From Astrothelium macrocarpum (taxonomy: Eukaryota; Ascomycota; Dothideomycetes; Trypetheliales; Trypetheliaceae), in the NCBI GenBank assembly GCA_021030915.1, contig JAGEMR010000025.1, positions 248,001 through 312,000 of the forward strand: a stretch of DNA of 64,000 bases, in the 5' to 3' direction. Within the stretch, counting starts at the first letter, position 1, and every line of letters begins with the position of its first letter. The position numbers and the translations under genes are program-made. Shown here one piece after another: positions 1 to 11,068 of the stretch. The notes beneath the pieces are model-generated. The model had not been told where the DNA came from. It made no database searches and worked only from the letters and a program-made list of their open reading frames with translations.

Positions 1-1145
1 TTCCAACTACAGCCACAGTCAAGGGTAAACAGCAGATTACGGAGAGAGACAGGGATCTTGGTGACAGCGATACAGGGGTCTTCTTTGAAGAGATTTTGGG
101 CTGAGAGAAGGAGGGTCTGCAGCCGCGGGAATTGCGACAGATCCAGCATACCGAAGGCAGGGCGTCGCGTTACTTCGCTTGCCATACGATACAAAACACC
201 AAGCTCGAGGTACTCCAAAGTAGCGCGATGCTGATTCAAGATGAGCATGAACCAACTGGGTTTGGGTTTAAACTCAAACTGGGATTCTCTGCAGAAAGAC
301 TCCATACAATCACCCAGGCACAAAATTTTGAGTTGAGCTGGCCAAGAAATGATGTCTTGCAAAAGGAGATAATGCAAGCGAGGTTCATGAAGCCTCAGGG
401 TGGTAAAGGATCCCTTGCCTTGGAGCCCGGATAATTGGTCGCGAACGCGGCCGGTCTGACCACCTTCCTCTACAAATGGCTCATCGTACTCACCGCGAAT
501 GTCCTCTAGAGTCAGTTCTCGGAGCTTGTCCATGTTGAAAGTTGTTAGAATGGTTTGCAGCGGTGGCCCTAACAAATAGCGGCGCCCATCATTAGTATGG
601 TTGGCTGCGAGATGCAGTGATTCTAGGCTTGTCAAGGCCCTGACAAAACTGATGGTGTGCCTTTGAAATTCTGTGAAATCAATGCTGAGGCGAAGCTTGC
701 GGATATTGGGACAGACGATCACTATCGAATGCAGCATTTGACCCAAGGACGGGCTGTATGCGTCGAGTGCGATATCTAGACTCTGAACATATGGCCGCAA
801 GTCCGAGCGGCGGTCGAGGGTTTTCCGCAAGCTGAGAATATTTGCATTGCAGCATCTGCTTGGATAGGAGGAGAGTCGGTGTATGTGACGTTGGAAGATT
901 GAAATCGTCCTATATAGGAATGGTTCGGATAGTCTTCTCCATTGGCGGCATACAGATGAAAGCACGCCATGGCGCTTTAATTGTGGCCTCTCGCTGGACG
1001 TATATAGATCAAAGATGAGAATCAAAATTTCATTTGGAAGACGAGCAACAAAACAAGGTGCAGATGGTGTCCACCTGGTCAAGCCCAGCCGGCCTTGAAT
1101 CGAAATAAGATGACACTGATCTGTAGGCTTTTGTGGGACTCTCAT
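1..1145 (-). CDS. F-box protein with leucine-rich-like C-terminus, 3' end cut by window edge
   Basis: A single uninterrupted reading frame runs from an ATG at 1145 down to base 1, at least 381 codons, with no stop before the window edge. Residues about 35-85 form an F-box: LPNEILILIF at 36-45 and VCRQWRRLSEPFLYRTISI at about 65-83, the usual fungal F-box pattern. After it come leucine-spaced segments such as LTSLESLHLA, RKLRLSI, LKILCLG and LEYLELG, typical of the degenerate LRR tail of fungal F-box proteins. Such proteins act as substrate receptors of SCF (Skp1-Cullin-F-box) ubiquitin ligases; the substrate is unknown. Two in-frame stops (TAA TAA) lie four codons upstream of the ATG, which fixes the start. 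No intron is needed. The C-terminus lies outside the window. It is the last intact gene before the AT-rich block. Confidence 0.85.
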   Translation of the reverse strand, partial: MRVPQKPTDQCHLISIQGRLGLTRWTPSAPCFVARLPNEILILIFDLYTSSERPQLKRHGVLSSVCRQWRRLSEPFLYRTISIFQRHIHRLSSYPSRCCNANILSLRKTLDRRSDLRPYVQSLDIALDAYSPSLGQMLHSIVIVCPNIRKLRLSIDFTEFQRHTISFVRALTSLESLHLAANHTNDGRRYLLGPPLQTILTTFNMDKLRELTLEDIRGEYDEPFVEEGGQTGRVRDQLSGLQGKGSFTTLRLHEPRLHYLLLQDIISWPAQLKILCLGDCMESFCRESQFEFKPKPSWFMLILNQHRATLEYLELGVLYRMASEVTRRPAFGMLDLSQFPRLQTLLLSAQNLFKEDPCIAVTKIPVSLRNLLFTLDCGCSW

Positions 1146-2140
1146 GATTTATTAAGGAGGCAATACAGCTGTAGCAGCATATTGGGAGAGGTCCAGAAAG
1201 GACGCAAACTTATAACGCTTCTGGTCCGGAGAACAAGGCGGCGGTGTGTGCGGCACAGAATGTTCAATTGATTTGCTGCTCAGAACAGAGTGGCGATGCG
1301 GCCCAAGTGTTACGGGGGGCCAAAAAGAGAACACCATTTGGCCAATCAAAGATAAACACAAAAATGATTGGCTAGAACTTTCACAAGTGGATCAAGACTT
1401 GGATGACCCGGTAACGAGAACTGTCTCTGCCTGATATTGCTTTTTCAAATTCGAATGACATGAACTTTGAGTACTATCTACAAGTATTACCTGAGATAAA
1501 GACGGGCTATACCTGGCAGCTAATTCTCTGGATCATCGTTCCCTAATCGCTGGCAAGAAGATTCCAATCAAAGCCACTGAGTTTCATTTCGCTGGTCTCG
1601 TTTGCCGCAGACTCCCCTTGCTTGACAGCTTCATCTTCTGATGCCATCGAGGAAAGCCGCCAATCGCCAACATGATTGAATGCTCACGCAATTCGTAAAT
1701 CCCTCCTGCTGCATGAATAGCGAATACGCCTGTACATTTGCAGGCCGTGTTGCCTAGCCAGCTTGCGCGCAAGACAGATTTGACATCCGGACGCTGCCAG
1801 TGGGAGGCCTGATATTAGAGTTTGAAGGTCCGGCCATCATACGGTACATGACTGACTCTGAAGGTAGGTCGCGCACCTTTTTCATCAATTGAGAAGCCTC
1901 TAGTCGCTGTGCAAAATTCCCGTATGCCTTGGTAATCATCAATGTCATCGTAAGGGCACTAAGCACGCGGTTCTCGCGTCCTTTGCGCTCCAGACTTACA
2001 TCGACCTTATCCCTTGAACCTATGATCCGGGTTTCCACAAGTGATCCAAGGATTGATGTAGTCCGAGACGATTGTTCCCTACACTACTCAGCTAGACAGC
2101 AACAGCATCGATTCGCGTTGTCTACACCTGAAAAGCGGCT
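1146..2140. other. Intergenic; possible minus-strand gene remnant
   Basis: No complete gene recognised. On the minus strand a frame open from about 2085 to 1754 reads plausibly (for example SILGSLVETRIIG, then LTMTLMITKAYGNF) but has no ATG near its beginning. A second minus frame, 1772-1584, begins at a TTG. They may be exons of a gene truncated where the AT-rich element begins at 2141, or chance. I do not recognise a family. Confidence 0.3.
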
Positions 2141-2160
2141 CAGGGGTCGGAAGGATCATT
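2141..2160 (+). repeat. Left terminal inverted repeat of the 2.7-kb element
   Basis: CAGGGGTCGGAAGGATCATT, matched exactly in inverted orientation at 4788-4807. The composition changes abruptly inside it from gene-like to AT-rich. Confidence 0.85.
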
Positions 2161-4787
2161 AAGGTATGGCATCATTATGCAGGATTCTGGATTATTTGGA
2201 TAGCATAGGATAGCATAATAATCCTGGATTATCCAGGGGTATATCCGATAATTCCGATTTTATTTTAATTGCCGAAATTTAATCTTAATATTAAAAAATT
2301 CTTTCATCTGATTTTTATATAAAATATATTATTTATAATGGATTTTAATTCTGAAATCTTTTTTGTTATTTCTTCTGAAATTTCTGATATATAAAAATCT
2401 GGAAAAAAGATTTCAGATTTTCATCAATATATCCGCGATTCATGTGAAAATGAGCTAATTAGATAAAACGGACGATTATTTTTTTATTATAATTAAAAGA
2501 ATTATTTATACGTATTAAATATTAATATAAATTTTCGGTATTATATTACAATACATAATATTATTAATGAAATTCATATTTTTTATATGAAAGAAATTTC
2601 ATATATTCAATTTATATAATTATATAAAGAAATTATGAATGATGTATATAAAATGAATGAATTTAAGATTCTGATATTAAAAAGAATTTTCAATAAAAAT
2701 GTCTTTAGAAAAACGTTGATCAATCTGATTATCGTACGAAATCTTCCGTTTTAATTATTTAAATGGCCAGAATTTTATACGATTTATTTAATTCTAAATT
2801 CTGTATCAATTTTAATGATCCGTTTAAATAATAAAAATTTTATTTTTTTTATTCAAAAATAATATGATTATCAATAAAATATTATATAAAAGGATTTTCA
2901 ATCTGTATTTATAAATATCCATTTTTTTATTGATATCTGAATCTTATTAAATAATCTCTTCTTTTTTATAATTTATATTCATTATATGAATAATGAAATG
3001 AAATTTCAGAATGCCCTTTTTATTCTTCGTATAATAATTGAATATTCAGAAGAGAATCAATAAAAGTTCATTCTTCCGGTATTTCAAAAATATGGAATCG
3101 TATAAAAATTTGATATTTTAATCGCAGATAATTCAAATATAAATAATATCTTTTATTCTATGATGAACAAATATATGAAAGAATAAGACATTAATTAGAA
3201 TCCATAAAAATAAAGAATTCGTTATTAAGGATATATTATCAATTTCGCCATATAAGACTTTTTATTCAAAGATTTTTTTGATCCAATAATATTTGAATCA
3301 TATGATTGAAAAGAAAATAAAAATGTAAATTTGAATGAAAAATAAATAAAAGAAAAGATAGATTAATTTTATATATTTGGAATTCTTGGAAAATTTTATA
3401 ATATTATTATCTATAATTATAATTCGTCATTTCGTTTGATAGAATTTAGACGAATAATTAAAAAAATGATCTCATTAAATAATTATATAAAATGGAATTT
3501 CTGATTCTTTTTTTTCAATATAATTTTAAAATATGAAATCAATATTAATGAATATATTAAATTTCATTTCGATATTCTACCATCCAATATTTTCAATATA
3601 TATAAATGGAATCAATTTTATATAATTCATATTTTTTTGGAACCATTTCATTATATAATATTTAAAATATAAAATTATAAAACACGTTTAGATAAAATTC
3701 TTTTGATAATAGATATTTTATTCATATATATGGAGAATTCTTTGATATAAAATCTAATTTTATTCATACGAAATTTTATTAATAAAAAATAAAAATGAAT
3801 ATAAAAAATTTAATAAAAAATTTATTATATAAATCCATAAATATTGAAAAAAATATCGGAAATATTATTAATATTCAGATAATTCATCGTATTATATGAT
3901 AATATTTATATTTCATTCAAATAATCATACGAAATATATTAAAAAAATCTGACAAAAAAATTGGAAAAAGATAATTTTATATAGAATTGAATCTTTTTAA
4001 TATCAATTCAAAAATATTCATAATATTTCTAAATTTATTTTATATATTGATATTCAAAATCAAATTTTATCAGAATAACGAATTCAATTGAATACGTATA
4101 ATAAAATTTATATAAATATATAAAATAAAATTAAAATAAAAGAATAAATAAAAAATGAATATAAAAAATATTATAATAAAATATCGTATAATATTAAAAA
4201 TATAATAATTCTATAATAATGATATTAAAATCAATAATAAAAATATTAATTATTTTTTTTATATTTTATAATGAAAATATTTTTCATTTTAATAATGAAT
4301 GATGAATCTGAAAGAATTTTTTTATATATATATCGTATAATTTTATTAAAAAAAAATTTTTTTAATATAATAAATATTAAAAGAATTAAATATTTAAAAA
4401 AAATTGAATTTAAAATGAAATATTAAAAATTGAATATTTATATGATAAATAAAAATAAATATCTTTTTTATTAATTCATTATATAATATATATAAAATTT
4501 TTTATATAAAATATAAAATTTATAATTAAATTCATATTATAAAAACGTTTTTTTTGAAAATTCCCAAATGAAAATATAATATTTTATAAATTTATCAATT
4601 ATTTATAAATTTCGTATAAATATTTTTAAAATATTTATTTGATGAATAGAATATTATATAAAATTTTTTGAACAATTAATATATATAGATCTAATCTGAT
4701 TTGAAAATGGGCCCGGAATGATCTTTAATATTAGAATAATTATCCAGATTTTATGCTATTCAGCTATTATGCTATGCTATGCGATCC

Positions 4788-4807
4788 AATGATCCTTCCG
4801 ACCCCTG
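4788..4807 (-). repeat. Right terminal inverted repeat of the 2.7-kb element
   Basis: Exact reverse complement of 2141-2160, at the point where base composition returns to normal. Confidence 0.85.
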
Positions 4808-4891
4808 TGAGCTAAGCAGTCCAGGCCAATGAGAGACTCTATGATTGGCTGAGGATCCTACGGTATGATTAGCTCAGACTGTTTAGCTCAC
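4807..4891. repeat. 85-bp imperfect palindrome abutting the element
   Basis: Arms GTGAGCTAAGCAGTC (4807-4821) and GACTGTTTAGCTCAC (4877-4891) are complementary at 14 of 15 positions. An inner CCAAT/ATTGG pair lies between them. It starts on the last base of the 2.7-kb element, so it may be a separate miniature element or a target hot spot. Confidence 0.5.
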
Positions 4892-5447
4892 TCATTGTGC
4901 AAAAGTACCGGGTATGGTGCCAATATTAAGTTTAAATAAGCCTTGAGGACCAGATAGAACACCTATGAGTCACTACCACACACCCACTCCCGTTGCGCTT
5001 ACCCAAATAAAGTGACCCTGGTAGGCCATTTCTAAATCAATCCACAGATATATCATCTGCTCAGTAGCACCTGGACTCTTAGATTTCTACAATCAACTAC
5101 GCATGCTTCAACCCATCTCTTGATTCAACAAATCTTAGAGACTTGTTCACTTCCTACCTACCGTGCTTCATCTCAAGCTATCGCATTTCATCCCACAAGC
5201 CTCGATTCGATCCTTAATAATATCACTGATCGCACACCATCTTTTGGGAGACACTATCGTTTGAAGAATCCTCACTCAGCCTTTAAGAAAACCGTTCAAG
5301 AGGTCCCGCATAATCTATCCCAATCGTGAGGCAACTCACCGGTTACTCAAGACATTACTGACAAGCCCTCAGGAAGCGAGTCGATAAAGCCTATCGCGAT
5401 CTAAACTATTCGTAACTAGCGTCGCTGCTACGGTTTACCAGATCAAT
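4892..5447. other. GC-normal island without recognised gene
   Basis: Normal-composition DNA. An open frame at about 5120-5329 (69 codons) starts at a non-ATG codon and resembles nothing I know. This stretch probably holds the promoter and leader of the membrane-protein ORF at 5448. Confidence 0.4.
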
Positions 5448-5894
5448 ATGTCGGTTATCAATAGACCGATTTACATTCGTATGATGGACGCAGCTTTATT
5501 TTTCCTGATGGCTTGGATGGCATTTGCCATTTTTCTGGTGGGACAAGCTTCTAATCAGATATTCTTTGGCAAAGTCAATGCTTTCGCACTGTTTGAGGCA
5601 ATACCATTTGGCACTCTTATTTCTCTCTGTTTAGCCCTTGCTATCGGCTCCATACTCGAGCCGTACTCTCAGTATGCTCGTGATTTACGAACTTGGACAG
5701 ATCACTGGGTGGACTACCACGGCTTAGTCTTCGCGTATGTTATCTGGTATATACAAACCTACACAGCCTACTGGCTGGCATATGGTTTGTGGATGGCTCG
5801 GTACATCGTTTGGTACGTGCGTCAATCTCAGACGCTAGAAGCTATCAAACAGGCATGTGAAAGCTGGATAGGAGAAAGACAAGCGATTGTTTAA
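5448..5894 (+). CDS. Small multi-pass membrane protein, unknown family
   Basis: Intact 148-codon ORF starting at an ATG. It has three clear hydrophobic stretches: residues about 15-33 (ALFFLMAWMAFAIFLVG), about 48-68 (IPFGTLISLCLALAIGSIL) and a long aromatic-rich one at about 92-124 (VFAYVIWYIQTYTAYWLAYG). The last is rich in Trp and Tyr. The C-terminus (about 125-148) is polar and probably cytosolic. I do not recognise the family. It lies in a GC-normal island between two RIP-degraded elements and just upstream of a broken P450, so it could be an accessory gene, one exon of a larger gene, or a fragment. Its intactness next to mutated DNA is notable. Confidence 0.45.
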   Translation: MSVINRPIYIRMMDAALFFLMAWMAFAIFLVGQASNQIFFGKVNAFALFEAIPFGTLISLCLALAIGSILEPYSQYARDLRTWTDHWVDYHGLVFAYVIWYIQTYTAYWLAYGLWMARYIVWYVRQSQTLEAIKQACESWIGERQAIV

Positions 5895-6128
5895 CGGCTG
5901 GGTGTTCCAGGCCCTTCGAATCCTAGAAGCCGTTATCACATCCGTTTGTGGTCAAACGTTCTCCCCAAAAAAATCTACATATCTGTCTCTTGTCATCCAG
6001 ATCATCATCCTTGAAGTTTATCCAAAGTTCAGATCAATCGGGATGTCGCAGATAAAGATCGTTGGTAGACTATTCATGGAGTTCTGAAATTTTCTTTAGC
6101 TTTGTAGGTTAGATGAAGACACATAAGT

Positions 6129-6640
6129 GAGCCGCACCTGGAAAACTATTAAAAACACCTTGATCCAGATCGAGGTTCTGCTGACGAACTATGACCGTTT
6201 CGTGAAGGCCTCCGATGGAGATCAACTGCACCTATCGTGTCACAATTTCACCTGACTGCTGAGCTCTAATATGAAGGATACCACTTCCCAACATGTACAG
6301 ACTTTTTGATCAATAATATTGGATCCAAGAACTCTCTCTGTCCGGATCCAGACCACTTTATGCCAGAGCGCTGGATGGACGACTACGAAGAGAACATTGG
6401 TCACGGCTTCTGGGGATTTGGTGGTGGAGGGCGCATTTGTGTGGGATACAAAATCGCACGACAGTCCTTATTCGTAGTTTTCGCACGAATTTCTTATTGC
6501 TTTGACTTACCGCAGATGGTCCGTTTGACGATTGGGTTCTGAATCATGGTGCTCTGGATGAGCCATTCCCGGTAGAAATAGCATCATGTTCCTCAGCTCA
6601 TCGAAATCTGATCTTGAATGAGGCATCCAAGATTCATTGA
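6129..6640 (+). pseudogene. Cytochrome P450 C-terminal half, broken
   Basis: One frame reads from about 6129 through REGLRWR (the ExxR region), YEGYHFP, PDPDHFMPERW and the haem-binding motif FGGGGRICVG, whose cysteine codon is 6438-6440. This is the usual order of the C-terminal half of a P450. In-frame stops occur after NY (TAA, 6147-6149), before PFREGLRW (TGA) and before YEGY (TAA); each fits a C-to-T change in CAA or CGA. Around 6515-6525 the frame shifts by one base and the family-like C-terminus (DGPFDDW, ALDEPFPVEI) continues to a TGA at 6638-6640. The N-terminal half is absent. P450s are haem monooxygenases, usually ER-anchored. The substrate cannot be inferred. This copy should be non-functional. 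Confidence 0.8.
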
Positions 6641-7468
6641 AGGAATGTACTGTTGCAAACCTAAAAGGCGCAGAAAGCAGGAAAAAAGATAAGGATAGCC
6701 AAGAATAAGTGGTGACGAGGATGATACTATCTAATTAATCAAAGTAACGCGTTTCTTTTCCCATCCATCTGTTAAAGTCAACTTCGTAACATTTGTGCTG
6801 GGGAATCGGAGTCAGATTTTGCCGTTTCAGGAAATGTTTTCTCGTTTCGGCCAAAATCGATCCGGATTAGATAATAATACGTTTCTATTCTCTTATCTGA
6901 TCTTATTTGAAAGGAATGAATATTCTCAATTAAATAATTTCGTGATCTAATAAAATAAATTTTCTTTTTCGATTGTATGATTTTTAGATTTATTTTTATT
7001 CATTTCATTTTTATTATTATTTTTTTTTCATAAATTTGTTCATTTTTTTAAATATATATATATTAATTTCTGATTTTAAATAACATTTATTATCAATACA
7101 TTTTTTTCTATTATAGAATAAAAATGAAAAAAAATAACAATTTCTATTATTTTAAAATTATGATATATCTCCTTTTAAAGGATAAAATTTCAATTTTAAA
7201 TAAATTTAGAATACCAATATCAGAAGATTTTATAATTCTTATAAATATTCAATGAATGTGTGATATGAACGTATTAAGACAGATTTAATATTGGATATAA
7301 TATAAAAGAATATCAGAAATATGAATTATTTTTTCATTCATTTTATTGATATTATTATTAAAAATTATGTAATAAGATCATATTATTGTATTGAATAATT
7401 TTTGAAATTTTTAAGAATTAAATAATTATCATGAATTATCTTTTTGACTGGCCGACGCTGATAGCCTC

Positions 7469-8759
7469 CTATATGTTAGACTGCTGCTGGTTCAGAAAAG
7501 AGCATTGAACGTTGGGGTTGACTTGAGGGACACAGTATCCTTGATACCCATATCCTTGATACCCATATTCTTGATACACATCATATTCAAAGTTCTGCTT
7601 CCAGCTTACCGTTGTAGAATACCCACACCGCTCGGTGGGTATGCAGTTCGCACCAGTATCACTAGTAGATAAACATATCCGGAGACAAATGAAGCCGTAG
7701 ACGACTCCAGTCGAGGCAGGGTATCTTCTTCTATTACATGATGATTTTTAATAGAAGAAGGATACTGACATATAAATACCGCCATTGGTACATAATATTT
7801 GATTGGTTTGACCTATAGGACTTCTATAGAATATGAATGACGAACTGTATTTGACGGAGATTTTTGAATCGGAAACACCGAACTGATCCTTTCAGCTGGA
7901 TTGTAAAAGCCCATTTTTGATATTCTTTCTTATACTGATATCGCTAGTTGAAATCAATCATTTTCATCAGATATTTGTCGTATTTCCAACAGATACGGTG
8001 ATATTTATTGAGCCAGACATATAGATTGAAATATCGTTATATCTGGCATTCCAGACCTCTCGCCAGAACCGACCGTAATCATTAATATTAATAAAGGTCT
8101 AATAAATACGATAATCTACTGGAAAATAGAAGAATTGATTTAGAATAATAGCGTTTGATCGAATCTGATCTCTTAAAATGAAATTGAGATAAATGATATT
8201 CATATCAGAATTCCATACCACGGATAACTGATTCCTGATATTTGCATTTGTCTCAATTATTTTATAAAAATTGGCGTCTAAATCGCTATTATTATATAAA
8301 ATAGCATCATAAGATCCATTTGCGGCCTGCATTAATCCGGGTTCCGATCATCCACTAATTACAACCGTTTATATTCCAATATCTTCTATCATCATTTTCA
8401 TAAAAAAATATATATATTAATACGTAAAAATCATTAATCAATAAAATGATATTTTTATTTTATTATAAAATCGGATCATCGTAATTATTATTATAATAAT
8501 AATCTGGAAAATTGATATTAAAAATGTAATAATCAAAAAACTGATTAAATAAATTATAATATTACGTCAGTGAGAAATTGTTTTTATTGAAATATTACGG
8601 ATCGTAGAATTCAGCCTATGAATTGAAATTCTGGCCAGTCTGCGTGTTGAGTCGCGGGATAACGACCCATTTTTTGGAGAGAGTGTTATTATAAGTTTCA
8701 TTTATACTATCTAGATTCTGGAAATACGCTGTCAAGGTATTTCCAATTATATATGCCAT
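7469..8759 (-). pseudogene. Degraded minus-strand gene of unknown family
   Basis: Readable coding sequence survives in pieces. An ATG at 8759 opens 47 residues (MAYIIGNTLTAYF..., ending at TAG 8616-8618). A second frame from 8332 to 8099 (starting MQAANGSYDAIL) runs into TAG and continues in frame as NDYGRFWREVWNARYND until two TGA codons. Nearer the 3' end a frame reads TSDTGANCIPTERCGYS, then a short Tyr-Gln-Gly repeat (EYGYQGYGYQGY), ending at TAG 7469-7471. Stops are of the C-to-T type. I do not recognise the family, and I cannot be sure the pieces belong to one gene. Confidence 0.4.
7537..7581. repeat. Three tandem 15-bp units
   Basis: ATCCTTGATACCCAT at 7537-7551 and 7552-7566, then ATTCTTGATACACAT at 7567-7581. 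On the minus strand these encode the Tyr-Gln-Gly-Tyr repeat of the degraded gene above. Confidence 0.8.
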
Positions 8760-10800
8760 CTTGTGCGATCACATACGACTACCCATATACAATATTTTAT
8801 GAAAAAAAAATTATCGAAAAATATCAAATATAAATGATATTTAACCATCAGAATTTTATTATAAATTGATGATAATTTTGATTATATTATTTTTATCAAT
8901 TATATGAATAAAATCAATCATTATATTATTAAAAATATTAATATCTTTATTATATTTATCAAATAATAAAATATTTAATATTATTATTTTAATATTTTCA
9001 AAATAATAATTTATAATAAATTCTGAATTAAAAAAATCCAGATATTTTTGATATATTAGAATATTATTTGGATATATAAAAGAAATAGAATTTTATAAAA
9101 AAAATGAACGAAAATTTATGATAAAATAAATGAAATTATTTGAAATAAATGAAATATACCATTTCAGAATTTTTTCATTATAATTAATGAAAAAAAGGTC
9201 AAGAATAAAATAATTATAAAAATCGCCGCTAATAATCAGTGGTCTGATAAAATCTGAATTATTATAAAATATAAATCAGAAAAAGACTTTTTTAATACCG
9301 TTTTTTTATATGATATCAATGATATCGCCATCATAAAAGATGGCGTTATCTGAAAAGGTATTAATATCAGTTATAATAATTTGAATTGGATTATTTATAA
9401 AATTATTCCAATTTATATATGATTTAATCATATCGAATGAATTATTATATACGAAATTAATCAGATATTTGATTATAAAAATATTATTAATATTTTTAAC
9501 AACCGAAATAATATAATTTGAATATTAATTATTATATATCAAAAGGTCATTTATATCAAAATTAAAAGATATTCTAAAATCGATTTAAAGATTTCATTTA
9601 TAATAAAAATAAATTTCGGATATTTATTTGCCATTTAATGATATTATAATTAAATTAAAGGAATTATGAATAATTTATCAATCTTTTATATTAATTGATA
9701 AATTTAATTATTAATTTTATAAAAATGAATTAATTGAAAATTCCGGTATATATAATAATATAAAAATCGTATATAATTTGATCTAAAATCTGGATATCAA
9801 TTTCAAAAATATATTAATTATGATAAAAATCGGTATTAATTCATTTCTGAATTTATAATAATCATATTTAAAAATCCAAAACCGGTTATTGATATATTAA
9901 TGGCGGATTTTTAAAATAAATTAATATATTCTGGAATTATATCATTTTATTAAAATAAATTATAAATCTATTCGCGATTTCGGAATAAAATAGGATACTG
10001 ATCAAATAAATAATGATAATAAAAATATAAAATATGAATTGATCTATTCTTTATTTAAATAATACCTTTATATTTTGATAAATGACCGATTTTAATATAT
10101 ATTATTGGAAATGATATCGTCATATATTATGGGCTACGGATCAGAAGAAATACCGTTAAAATCGACAATTTGCGATATAATATCATTATTTCAAATTATT
10201 ATTAAATATCTGAAAAATATCATAAATAACGTAATATTTTAAATTATAATAAATATATATAAAAAAAGAAATATATTAAAAAATGATTCAGAATTTTATA
10301 AAAACAGATTTCATATTTATATTAGAAATATAAAAGATTATTTATATTTTATTAAATTCGGCCTATTTGAGAATTATTATTTATTAAATGGATATATCAT
10401 ACCATTTTAATATTTTGATCAATTATAATTTTTTATAATTTCTTCTTATTTCCAATCATTAATATTATGATAATTTTTTATAAATTATATATATCATATT
10501 TTATTTGATTTATTATCTGGAATCTTTTTTCCAATTTATAAAATTCGTATTAATTATATACTGATGATCCGATATATCTGAGGATTATAATCAAAATCTA
10601 TAAAATAAATGACCTTTTGATAATTTATATTCAATATCATAATAAATTATATTTCAATTTTATAATATAATATATAAAATTATATAAAATATTTTATATA
10701 TTAGTCAGATTATGATTTTTAATCGAAAAATTCCCATCCGAATCTGGATATGGGCCAAATATCATCATCAAATAATTCATAAAACTGAAATTTATATTTA
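8760..10800. other. AT-rich, RIP-like, no gene visible
   Basis: Almost continuous A/T with stops in all frames. A short GC-containing hairpin (CGCCATC..GATGGCG) lies near 9330-9350. Nothing else can be supported. Confidence 0.6.
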
Positions 10801-11038
10801 TTCCTTTCGAATCCGGTCTTCTGATCAATAAATGCTAATTTGGAAGATAGGTGGTCCCGAAGTTCTCATATGGACGCTTATAAATGTGTTGTTATCTGTG
10901 GTCCCACTCTCGAGCGGGGAATTGGCCCAATTCGTCACGATAGAAACGCTAGTGTTTCATCGTGCTGAGAATCCTGCTCTATTAACTGTTTAAGCCAAAT
11001 CTCTACTTAAATGAGTTTTATCTGCATGACGACCCAGC

Positions 11039-11068
11039 GCGGAGGGTGCGTTATGGACGCACCTCCGC
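11039..11068. repeat. GC-rich hairpin inside the AT block
   Basis: Arm 11039-11051 (GCGGAGGGTGCGT) pairs with 11057-11068 (ACGCACCTCCGC) apart from one bulged G, around the loop TATGG. It is conspicuous because its surroundings are AT-rich. Function unknown. Confidence 0.6.

Larger units (their letters stand above)
2141..4807. mobile_element. RIP-degraded DNA transposon with 20-bp terminal inverted repeats
   Basis: The 2667-bp block begins with CAGGGGTCGGAAGGATCATT (2141-2160) and ends with its exact reverse complement (4788-4807). Subterminal sequence is also related: both ends carry repeated AGCATA/TATGCT motifs and a CTGGAT..ATCCAG-like element within 80 bp. The interior is extremely AT-rich (the line at 4441 has 3 G/C in 60) and has no usable ORF. 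This fits a DNA transposon mutated by repeat-induced point mutation. The CAGGG start resembles hAT termini, but I find no clean 8-bp target duplication (flanks AAGCGGCT and TGAGCTAA), so the superfamily is left open. Confidence 0.75.

Noticed and set aside
2144..2161. CGGAAGGATCATTA resembles the 3' end of 18S rRNA
   Set aside because: Only about 14 bases match. The same motif is at the opposite TIR, and no other rRNA sequence surrounds it.
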